A DNA stretch of 64,000 nucleotides from Rhodococcus ruber (GTDB lineage: Bacteria > Actinomycetota > Actinomycetes > Mycobacteriales > Mycobacteriaceae). The position numbers were made by a program, and so were the translations under genes. Below are positions 33,649 to 41,110 of the stretch, piece after piece (position 1 is the stretch's first letter; every line of letters starts with the position of its first letter). The stretch is taken from positions 20,419 to 84,418 of the forward strand of contig NZ_JAPWIJ010000016.1 in NCBI RefSeq assembly GCF_027270735.1, in the 5' to 3' direction. The notes below the pieces were generated by a model. The model saw only the letters and a list, made by a program, of their open reading frames with translations, had not been told where the DNA came from and did not search any database.

Positions 33649-34836
33649 ATGACCACTTCTCGGTCCACTTTCCGCGCAACGCGGAAAGCCACCACGGTGC
33701 GCGCTGCAATGATCGCGGCAATGGCGTGCTCGCTTGCCCTCGGTACCGGTGTTGCAGCACATGCCCAGCCCACTACCGCTCCCGCTCCGCCCGCCACCGT
33801 GCAGGGCGACGACGTCATCCCGCCCGCACCGACCGAGGCGTCACCCAAGGCCTCCGACCAGGGCATCGTTCCCCCGAGTCTCGATTCTGCTCTCCCCGCG
33901 ACCAGCACCTACGATCCGAAGACCGAGACGAAGGGAACCGGTCCAGTATTCACCAACTTCATCGCCGGCTTCCTGTACAGCGTCGTCAACCCGGACATCG
34001 CGCCGCAGGGTGCCAACGACTGGAACTGCAAGCCATCGGCAGCACATCCACGACCGGTTGTCCTGCTGCACGGCACCTGGGAGAACGCATTCAACAACTT
34101 CGCCCGGATGTCGCCCGCGCTGAAGAAGGAAGGCTACTGCGTCTTCGCGCTGAACTACGGTGACACGGACGCCAGCATCGCCGGTCACCTCAAGTCGCTG
34201 CGCGGCACCGACTCCGTCGCCTCAAGCGCCAAGGAAATCGCTACCTACATCGACGCTGTGCGCACCGCCACCGGCTCCGCGCAGGTCGACATCGTCGGTC
34301 ACTCGCAGGGTGGTCTCGTCACCCGCCAGTACCTCCGCTTCGAGGGTGGCGCAAATCCGGCCGATCCCACCAAGAACAAGGTGAACACCGTTGTCAGCGT
34401 CGCCGGCTCGAACCACGGCACCACGCTGGTCGGAATCGGCACGCTCGGTCGCACCATCAACAACATCGGCCTGAACGTGCTCGGTGTCGTGGGTGCAATC
34501 GCCGGTCCCGCGGCCTCCGACCAGGTCATCGACTCCCCGCTGGTCAAGGCATTGGCTGTGGGCGGTGACACCGACCCCGGAATCAAGTACACCGTGATCG
34601 GCACCAAGTACGACGAGGTGGTCACCCCCTACAAGACGACGTTCCTCACCGCAGGCCCCGGTGCCACGGTCAACAACGTCACCCTGCAGGACGGCTGCGG
34701 AATCGACCTGTCCGACCACCTGTCGATCTCGGTCTCGCAGCGCGCGATCGGAATCGTGAAGAACGCACTGGATCCGAAGGGCTTCCCCACGAAGTCGATC
34801 CCGTGCGCGTACAACTCCCCCATCACCGGCGGATAG
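33649..34836 (+). CDS. Secreted lipase/esterase, alpha/beta hydrolase
   Basis: A 395-residue exported hydrolase acting on triacylglycerols or other esters outside the cell. A Sec signal peptide is plain: a basic N-terminus, a hydrophobic core around MIAAMACSLALGTGVAA and a cleavage site near AHA-QP. The catalytic domain has the oxyanion region VVLLHGTWENAFNN and the nucleophile motif GHSQGG; SDHLSIS near the C-terminus supplies the likely His. A Pro/Ala-rich linker follows the signal peptide. ATG at 33649 is chosen; an in-frame TTG at 33616 would lengthen the signal peptide. Confidence 0.85.
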   Translation: MTTSRSTFRATRKATTVRAAMIAAMACSLALGTGVAAHAQPTTAPAPPATVQGDDVIPPAPTEASPKASDQGIVPPSLDSALPATSTYDPKTETKGTGPVFTNFIAGFLYSVVNPDIAPQGANDWNCKPSAAHPRPVVLLHGTWENAFNNFARMSPALKKEGYCVFALNYGDTDASIAGHLKSLRGTDSVASSAKEIATYIDAVRTATGSAQVDIVGHSQGGLVTRQYLRFEGGANPADPTKNKVNTVVSVAGSNHGTTLVGIGTLGRTINNIGLNVLGVVGAIAGPAASDQVIDSPLVKALAVGGDTDPGIKYTVIGTKYDEVVTPYKTTFLTAGPGATVNNVTLQDGCGIDLSDHLSISVSQRAIGIVKNALDPKGFPTKSIPCAYNSPITGG

Positions 34837-34859
34837 TCACCCGCTCGGCACTGCACCGA

Positions 34860-34893
34860 TGAGGACGATCGGCCATACGGTCGGTCGTCCTCA
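34860..34893. terminator. Terminator hairpin after the lipase gene
   Basis: TGAGGACGA (34860-34868) pairs with TCGTCCTCA (34885-34893), and the stem continues inward through TCGGCC/GGTCGG with two G-U pairs to a 4-base ATAC loop. It lies between converging genes and can work in both directions. Confidence 0.75.
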
Positions 34894-34897
34894 TTGC

Positions 34898-34943
34898 TGT
34901 GCGGGCCTCATCGTTGTGCGGGCCTCATCGTTGTGCGGGCCTC
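34898..34943. repeat. 17-base tandem repeat across the stop codon of the flavin oxidoreductase gene
   Basis: TGTGCGGGCCTCATCGT occurs at 34898-34914 and again, identically, at 34915-34931. A partial third copy (first 12 bases) is at 34932-34943. The third copy encodes the last residues of the luciferase-like gene, and the second copy contains its stop codon, so the end of the gene has been duplicated past its stop. Slippage is the likely origin. Confidence 0.85.
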
Positions 34944-35947
34944 CAGCCCAGGGCCGGACCCAGCTCGAGCGCCATGTCGGTGAGGATCTGCACATAGTCC
35001 TCGTGGTCGAAGCTGAACGGCAATGCGAACGCGACCTCGTCCACCTCGCAGAACGACTTGTTGGCATACAACTGCTCTGCGATGCGATCCGAGGTACCGA
35101 CGAGGTCGGGTGCGAACATCATGCGCGCCGGGCCCTGCGGCTCGCGCGTGCGCGCCGATCGGCCCCGCGCGTACTCCTCGTACTTGGCGATCTGACCGGC
35201 ACTGGCGCTGTCTGTCGGAATCACGACCAGTCCCTGCGACACCCTCGCATCGCGCCCTGCCGGATGGAACTGCCGGAACCTGTCGATGTGCGAGAGCTGA
35301 ATCTCGTCGAACTCGGTCGACTCCTCGGCACGCACCACGCTGCTCACCAGAAGATTCATCTCGTTCTCACCGGCCCACTGCGCCGACCGGAGGCTTGCGC
35401 CGCCGTACCACATCCGACTGCGCAGCCCGGGTGAATGCGGTTGCACACGATCGGAATACGATTCGATTCCCTCGGTCCCCGCCCACGTCGACGCCGGCTC
35501 ACCGGCCACGAAACCGAGCAACCTCGATACCCGTCCGTACCCGAAATCCTCGTCGTCAGCGGTCTCCGGATACAGCGAGTGCTTGACGCGCTCGAACTGC
35601 ATCGGTGGACCCACACTGACGCCGGGATTGATCCGTCCACCCGAGAGCACGTCGACCGTCGCGAGATCCTCGGCCAAGCGCAGTGGGTTCTCCCAACCCA
35701 ACGGGGTCACCGCCGTGCCGAGCGCTATCCGATGGGTCCGTTGCGAGGCCGCAGCCATCACAGCGATCGGTGACGAAATTCCGTACTGCAGATGTCGGTG
35801 TCGAAGCCACGCACTGTCGAAGCCCAGCCGCTCGCCGAGTTCGATGATGCTCAGCGTCGATTCGTGCCCCCTCGCGGGATCGGCTTCGTCGAACAAGCCG
35901 ATCGTGAGGAAGCCGAGCGAACGCAGCGGCTGAGAAGGTTGGGGCAC
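34925..35947 (-). CDS. LLM-class flavin-dependent oxidoreductase
   Basis: A 340-residue luciferase-like monooxygenase (FMN or F420 binding TIM barrel). Family stretches are LGFLTIGLF near the N-terminus, ELGERLGFDSAWLRHRHLQYG, IALGTAVTPLGWENPLRLAED and VLSGGRINPGVSVG. The substrate is unknown. It lies 33 bases downstream of the glycosyltransferase operon on the same strand, so read-through is possible, but a role in glycan synthesis is not evident. The last codons and stop lie in a 17-base tandem repeat. Confidence 0.82.
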   Translation of the reverse strand: MPQPSQPLRSLGFLTIGLFDEADPARGHESTLSIIELGERLGFDSAWLRHRHLQYGISSPIAVMAAASQRTHRIALGTAVTPLGWENPLRLAEDLATVDVLSGGRINPGVSVGPPMQFERVKHSLYPETADDEDFGYGRVSRLLGFVAGEPASTWAGTEGIESYSDRVQPHSPGLRSRMWYGGASLRSAQWAGENEMNLLVSSVVRAEESTEFDEIQLSHIDRFRQFHPAGRDARVSQGLVVIPTDSASAGQIAKYEEYARGRSARTREPQGPARMMFAPDLVGTSDRIAEQLYANKSFCEVDEVAFALPFSFDHEDYVQILTDMALELGPALGWRPAQR

Positions 35948-35980
35948 TGGGCTACTCCTCGGTCCGAATGTTCGACCAGC

Positions 35981-36811
35981 CTAGGCGAGGTGACCGGATG
36001 TGCGCCGAATGCCGGAGTCGCCGAACTCGATGAGACCGCGGGCCGCGAACGCGTCGAGCCAGCCGATCATCGGCCATCGACCCCACCGATCGAAGAACCT
36101 GCGCGCATTGGCAACGATGTCGTCGAGATGCTCCACTGGAGGATCGGAGACGGCATGCCACTGGTGATACGCGTGCGCTCCGCCCACCCACCGCAACCCG
36201 ATGCCCGACGCCACCGCGGTGGCTGCGAAATCGGTGTCCTCGCCTCCGTAGCCGGTGTAGTCCTCGCAGAAACCACCCAGTTCGGTCCAGGTCTGCGTGG
36301 TGACGGCAAAGGACAGCGACCAGAAGAGGTCGAAGTTGTCCCCGTCCGCGACGGTTCCGGCGGGCGGATTCGGGCGCGCCGGATGTGGCGCGGTCAGTGC
36401 CGCCAAAGCCGGACCCTCGGCACCGGCGTCGCGTTCTTTCAGGTAGGTCACCGGACCGCACAGCAGGGATCGTTCGTTACCCGGTACGGCCGCCGCACAA
36501 CGGTATCGCTCCAGCAATCCCGGCCCCGGGATGCAGTCGACGTCGAGGAACACCAACAGTTCCGCACCACGGTCGACTGCAGCAGCCGCGCCGAGGTTGC
36601 GCGCACGGGCCAGCGGTAGCGTGCCGTCCGCGGGGATCTCGATACATGTGGCGGCCGAACCGGTTCGGGTGAGTACGCCGGCAATCGCGTTGTCGCCCAT
36701 GGACACGACGATGTGGTCGACCTGTTCCACGGCGGCCCCTCGCAGGCCGCGTACCTGAGCGCCCAGGTGCTCGTGTCGACCGGCCACCACGGTGACCACC
36801 GCGATCTTCAC
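35981..36811 (-). CDS. GT2-family glycosyltransferase
   Basis: A 276-residue inverting glycosyltransferase of GT-A fold. The N-terminal KIAVVTVVAGRHEHL begins the nucleotide-sugar domain, the metal-binding DxD motif is FLDVDCIPG, and the C-terminal galactosyltransferase-like ED motif is YTGYGGEDTDFA. It has no transmembrane segment. The start is GTG, whose GTGA overlaps the stop of the upstream MurG-like gene (36808-36811). It is the fourth gene of a fully overlapping operon. Confidence 0.83.
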   Translation of the reverse strand: MKIAVVTVVAGRHEHLGAQVRGLRGAAVEQVDHIVVSMGDNAIAGVLTRTGSAATCIEIPADGTLPLARARNLGAAAAVDRGAELLVFLDVDCIPGPGLLERYRCAAAVPGNERSLLCGPVTYLKERDAGAEGPALAALTAPHPARPNPPAGTVADGDNFDLFWSLSFAVTTQTWTELGGFCEDYTGYGGEDTDFAATAVASGIGLRWVGGAHAYHQWHAVSDPPVEHLDDIVANARRFFDRWGRWPMIGWLDAFAARGLIEFGDSGIRRTSGHLA

Positions 36812-37812
36812 TGCCGGCTCCGTCGAGGTACGGATTGCTCGATGGCCCGCGCGGCTCTCCCGGGGGCACCGCCGGTGTGCAGCGCCGACCACCCGGCACC
36901 CCCGAGATCGAGAGCGCGGTCTGCCGTGGCATGCCACTGGGCTACCGACGGCCATGTATCGCACACCTCGGCGACGTACCCGTCCAACAGAGCGCGTCCA
37001 GTGGCCGACTGCTCGCCGAAGGGCCTGACCTGCGGGACGACGATGGCGGGCGCACCCGCCGCAGCGACGTCCGCGACGGCGTTCTGCCCGGCGTGTGTCA
37101 CGACGAGAGCGGCCGAACACAGCACCGGCCATACGTCGTCGATCCAGTCGCCGCCTGCGACGCCGAGGGGGCGAAACTCGAAACGGGCGTCCACCGCGGA
37201 CCACGAGTCCACCAGATCGCGGGTGAGCGACGTCCCGCCCGCCGCACCCAACACCACGACCGTCGGATCGCCCGGGAGCGAGGTTCGCTCGCGTCCGGCG
37301 AATCGGCTGATCGAGCCCGAGAACGTCGTCTTGTCCGCGTAGGGCAGCAGCCAGCCGGGGTCGTAGACCTCGCGTGACCACGGCGCGAGGATGTGGGTCG
37401 CTGCCCGGTAGGCGAGGCCGTGGATCGGATCGGTGCGCTCCCCCGGTATAGCCATGACGACAACCCGAACTCCCATGAGACGCACAAACATCGCCACTTC
37501 CACCGATACGTCCACCACCACCGCCGACGGCTTCTCACGCGCCACCCACTGCGCGATGATCGCCATCCGCTCGGTCAGACCGACCACGTCGTGCGGTGCC
37601 CAGTGCAGCACTCCGCCTGCCGAACTGTCCTGTGCCACAGCGTCCGTGGAGTCGTCCACATCGAGTGGTAACGAGAGCCATTCGGCCGCCGCATGCCCCG
37701 GAGGTCGAGTCCTCGACGACAGAACGGTCATCGGTTCCGACAACGAGCGTGCGATGGCGTCGGCGCGGGTGACGTGACCGACCCCGTGATGGTGTGCGTA
37801 ATAGCCGATCAT
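36808..37812 (-). CDS. MurG/GT28-like glycosyltransferase
   Basis: A 334-residue GT-B glycosyltransferase. The N-terminal YYAHHHGVGHVTRADAIARSL resembles the acceptor domain of MurG/UGT proteins, and VVTHAGQNAVADVAAAGAP is the donor-binding motif of GT28. The C-terminal part is short but complete. It starts with ATG inside the end of the upstream GT4 gene (ATGA, 37809-37812) and ends inside the next gene's GTG. It probably adds a sugar to a lipid or glycan precursor at the inner face of the membrane; donor and acceptor are unknown. Confidence 0.8.
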   Translation of the reverse strand: MIGYYAHHHGVGHVTRADAIARSLSEPMTVLSSRTRPPGHAAAEWLSLPLDVDDSTDAVAQDSSAGGVLHWAPHDVVGLTERMAIIAQWVAREKPSAVVVDVSVEVAMFVRLMGVRVVVMAIPGERTDPIHGLAYRAATHILAPWSREVYDPGWLLPYADKTTFSGSISRFAGRERTSLPGDPTVVVLGAAGGTSLTRDLVDSWSAVDARFEFRPLGVAGGDWIDDVWPVLCSAALVVTHAGQNAVADVAAAGAPAIVVPQVRPFGEQSATGRALLDGYVAEVCDTWPSVAQWHATADRALDLGGAGWSALHTGGAPGRAARAIEQSVPRRSRQ

Positions 37813-38918
37813 GCGATCGCGAGCCGATCGTCGACCGGGTCTCCGACCGCCTGGAGCGTCGAGCGGTACAGCGCCTCGTACTCGTCGACCATCCGATCCA
37901 TCGAGCACACCGCTTCGGCGCGCGCCCTGACGTCGCTTCTCCTCAGAGCGGCTGCTCGAGGGATCGCCGCAGCGAGGCCCTGCACGTCGTCGGCCGGTAC
38001 GAGAACTCCCGACGATGCGTCGACGATCTCCGGAATACCGCCTCGTGCGAACGCGGCGACGGGAGTGCCGCAGGCCAGCGCTTCCGCCACCACCAGGCCG
38101 TACGGCTCGGACCACACCGGCGACACCAGCGCGACCTCGGCACCGGCCACCAACGCCGCCAACGCCGGCTGGTCGAGGTGCCCGACGTAGCGAATGTCCT
38201 CGTCGAGCAGCGGTTCGACGACGTCGTGGAAGTAATCGAGATTACTCAGCGGACCCGCGATGCGCAGCGAGCGTCCTGCTTGCTTCGCGGCGGCGATGGC
38301 CAGGTGCAGTCCTTTCTCGGGAACGACCCGGCCGGACCACACCACGTAGTCACCACCGCTGCCGAAGGGCCACTCCTCCAACGAAATTCCGTTACGGATG
38401 ACGACGGTGCCGCTAGTGACATCGGCCCACTGCGAGGCCGCGAACTCACTCACCGCGGCGAAGGTGTTGGCCCCGGCAGGGGCCAGCGCCACGGCCGACT
38501 CCAACCATGCGAACGGCGGGGTGTGCAGAGTCGTCACCATCGGCACCGACAACGTCGAGGACATGGCCAGCGGCAGGTAGTGCAGGCTGTGATTGTGCAC
38601 GATGTCGAAAGACTCGGACAAAGTCCCGGCCAGCTCCATCATGACCGCGAGATAGGCGTGGTGTTCGCGAATGGCGGTCGGAGTGATCGAGACGTCGGCA
38701 ATGGATATCGGCGTCAGATCCAATGTTCGGACCGGCAGCAACGTCGCGTCCAGATCGGCGCTCGAGCCGTCCGCTGCGAACAAACTCACCCGGTGTCCAC
38801 GCTCGGTGAGCGCACGCACCAGATTGTAGACATGTGCCTCCAGACCGCCCGCGAAAGGCTGGGCCACCGGAAAACTCGATGACGCCAGCACCGCGATGCG
38901 AAGTGGGTTCTCGTTCAA
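37809..38918 (-). CDS. GT4-family glycosyltransferase
   Basis: A 369-residue retaining GT-B glycosyltransferase. The N-terminal loop FAGGLEAHVYNLVRALTERGHRV and the C-terminal EPYGLVVAEALACGTPV with its E-x7-E motif define GT4. The start is TTG at 38916-38918, preceded by AAAGGAG at 5 bases; the TTGA overlaps the stop of the upstream gene. No ATG near this point is in frame. It is the second gene of the overlapping operon. Confidence 0.85.
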   Translation of the reverse strand: MNENPLRIAVLASSSFPVAQPFAGGLEAHVYNLVRALTERGHRVSLFAADGSSADLDATLLPVRTLDLTPISIADVSITPTAIREHHAYLAVMMELAGTLSESFDIVHNHSLHYLPLAMSSTLSVPMVTTLHTPPFAWLESAVALAPAGANTFAAVSEFAASQWADVTSGTVVIRNGISLEEWPFGSGGDYVVWSGRVVPEKGLHLAIAAAKQAGRSLRIAGPLSNLDYFHDVVEPLLDEDIRYVGHLDQPALAALVAGAEVALVSPVWSEPYGLVVAEALACGTPVAAFARGGIPEIVDASSGVLVPADDVQGLAAAIPRAAALRRSDVRARAEAVCSMDRMVDEYEALYRSTLQAVGDPVDDRLAIA

Positions 38919-39994
38919 CGCATCTCCTTTGTCACTGCTGAATAGATTGCTGCGTGGGTTTCTGCGATCGTTCGTCTCTGCCTCGCTCGAACGTCTGGAT
39001 CGAGTGCCGGAGTTCGATCGTCGTGCGCTGCCTGGACGGCGGCAACGAGGCTGTCCGCGTCGAACGAGTCGGTTCCCATCCGGAAGCTGTGCACCGGGGC
39101 TTGGTCTGCGTAGAAGCCACAGTCCGACGCGACCACGGCCGTCCCGAGATCGCGGCATGCCTCCAGCCAGCCCGAGTGGGTGCCGAACCGGTACGGCAGC
39201 AACGACACGTCGATCTCGGTGAGATAGTCCCATAGCGCGTCGTCGTCGAACCGCTGATGGACTCGCACGTCGACGTCGGGAAACGTGTTGTAATCCAACA
39301 GCTTTGCCCCGATCGTGGGGCTGTACCAGTGGCTCGTCGACTCGAAGACATCCTGATCGATGTCCAACCGCACCGTCGCATCGGGGAGAGATCTCGCGGC
39401 CTCGACAACCGCGTCCATCACCGCCAGCGGGTCCATGTTGGATCGCAGATTCTTGGCGTGAACCCCGATGACGAACGAGTCCGACAGGGGGCGAGCGCAG
39501 TTCATTCGCTCGAGCGGCACCACGTGAGGATGCTTCACCACTGTCGGGCGCACCCCCCACCGATCGTGGATCCAGGCGGCTGCGCCCTCGGTCAGGGTGA
39601 TCACCGCATCGGCACCGCGAACCAGGACGTCCAGCTGCCGCAGATGATCGGTGTTGTCGGCGACATGGGGATTGTGCAGATCATGGACGGTCAGAACCAA
39701 CGCCTGACTGTGGGCACGTAGGTGTTCGACGGTGCGAGCGAGCTCATCGGGACCGAAGGACTCGAACCCGAAATGCACGTGCAGAACGTCGAACCGAACG
39801 TCGGTCTGCTCGGCGAGCCACTCGGCATCGAGAAGCCGCGGCGGCCACCACTGACCGGGTACATCCACGCGGACGGGAGGAGGGTCGGGCAGCAACGTGA
39901 CGGACCCGGGGGTGGACGGCGACGAGTCGCCGAGCACCGGCTGCAGGTGCTGAACGTAGACGTGCGAGGACGGAACCGAGGCAACACGAATCAT
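38915..39994 (-). CDS. Glycosyltransferase, GT4-like, first gene of the operon
   Basis: A 359-residue protein of GT-B type, more divergent than its neighbour. DVLHVHFGFESFGPDELART and VLTVHDLHNPH belong to the acceptor half, and DVSLLPYRFGTHSGWLEACRDLGTAVV to the donor half. It opens a four-gene operon in which every junction is a 4-base overlap. It is divergent from the WcbI gene across 168 bases that probably carry both promoters. Confidence 0.77.
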   Translation of the reverse strand: MIRVASVPSSHVYVQHLQPVLGDSSPSTPGSVTLLPDPPPVRVDVPGQWWPPRLLDAEWLAEQTDVRFDVLHVHFGFESFGPDELARTVEHLRAHSQALVLTVHDLHNPHVADNTDHLRQLDVLVRGADAVITLTEGAAAWIHDRWGVRPTVVKHPHVVPLERMNCARPLSDSFVIGVHAKNLRSNMDPLAVMDAVVEAARSLPDATVRLDIDQDVFESTSHWYSPTIGAKLLDYNTFPDVDVRVHQRFDDDALWDYLTEIDVSLLPYRFGTHSGWLEACRDLGTAVVASDCGFYADQAPVHSFRMGTDSFDADSLVAAVQAAHDDRTPALDPDVRARQRRTIAETHAAIYSAVTKEMR

Positions 39995-40162
39995 GACTTC
40001 CTTCGGGTACAGGCAGGGCAATCGTGCCTGGTCCCGACACGCGATACGTGTCCAGTACCCACTTTCGCCGTGGTTCAATCGGGGTTGGCGCAGCAGGTCT
40101 TCCGGGGCTACCTTGACGAGGAAATGTTCCATTACGAACGAGCACACGACGTCGGGGCAAGC

Positions 40163-41110
40163 ATGGACGGGCGCACCCGCCACTACGGCGAATTCTACGA
40201 GGTAGCCGAACGACAACAGGGCCGTGACGCCCCTGAAGACGACGACCGGCCGCTCCTTCTGGTCTGGGGAAATTGTCAGGCCGAAGCACTGCGCATTCTC
40301 CTCGATTCCGATCCGGCCATGCCGCTGCGGACGGTGCGCATCCCACCCGTCCACGAGCTCGAGTCCTCGGACCTGCCCTACGTCGACCGGCTCGTGCGCC
40401 AGGCGTCGATCCTTCTCACACAGCCGGTTCGGGCCGGCTATCGTTCGCTACCGCTCGGAGTACCCGACCTTGCCGAGACCCTGCCGCCCGACGCCACCGT
40501 TGTACGGTGGCCGGTGCTCAGATATGCAGGGCTGCATCCCTTTCAGGTGATCGTTCGACATCCGAGCGATCCTGCCGCCGTTCCGAGCCTGGTGCCTTAC
40601 CACGACCTGCGCACGATACTTGCCGCTGAGAGCGGACTCGGCGAAGACGACGACTGGGACCGCTCCGTCTCGGACGACGGTCTCCGACACGCAGCCGAGT
40701 CGAGCCTCGACGAGTTGCGTCGGCGCGAGAGGCGAGATACCGACATCGCAGCGTCCGACCTGTTCGCCGATGCCGGTCGCGCTGCCACCCACACGATCAA
40801 TCATGCGACCAATGTGGTGTTGACTGCGCTGGCGCAGCGGATTCTGGACCAGCTCGGCACCGGCTGCACCGCCGCGGATCCGGGCCGCGAATTGCTCGGT
40901 GGTGTTCGTGCACCGGTCGAGCGACGAGTACTCGACGCACTCGGTCTCGACGGCGATCCACGGCCCGAGTGGTCGGTCGACGGCACACCGCATTCCCCGA
41001 GTTCGGTGCACCGTGCCCATCTGCGTTGGTACGCAGATCGTCCGGAATTCGTCGATGCGGCGCTGAAGCGGCATTCGGAACTGATTCGCATCCTGGAGCT
41101 GGTGCCGTGA
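40163..41110 (+). CDS. WcbI-domain polysaccharide biosynthesis protein
   Basis: A 315-residue protein with the WcbI fold, first described for capsule synthesis in Burkholderia, where it binds coenzyme A or its phosphorylated form. The motif LLLVWGNCQAEALRILL at about residues 31-47 is the WcbI signature; HP-containing and Asp-rich segments follow. The C-terminal 80 residues are less typical. It is coupled to the large glycosyltransferase by GTGA (41107-41110). The start is unsure: ATG at 40124 is in frame but its GAGGAA touches the codon, so ATG at 40163 is used. Confidence 0.75.
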   Translation: MDGRTRHYGEFYEVAERQQGRDAPEDDDRPLLLVWGNCQAEALRILLDSDPAMPLRTVRIPPVHELESSDLPYVDRLVRQASILLTQPVRAGYRSLPLGVPDLAETLPPDATVVRWPVLRYAGLHPFQVIVRHPSDPAAVPSLVPYHDLRTILAAESGLGEDDDWDRSVSDDGLRHAAESSLDELRRRERRDTDIAASDLFADAGRAATHTINHATNVVLTALAQRILDQLGTGCTAADPGRELLGGVRAPVERRVLDALGLDGDPRPEWSVDGTPHSPSSVHRAHLRWYADRPEFVDAALKRHSELIRILELVP

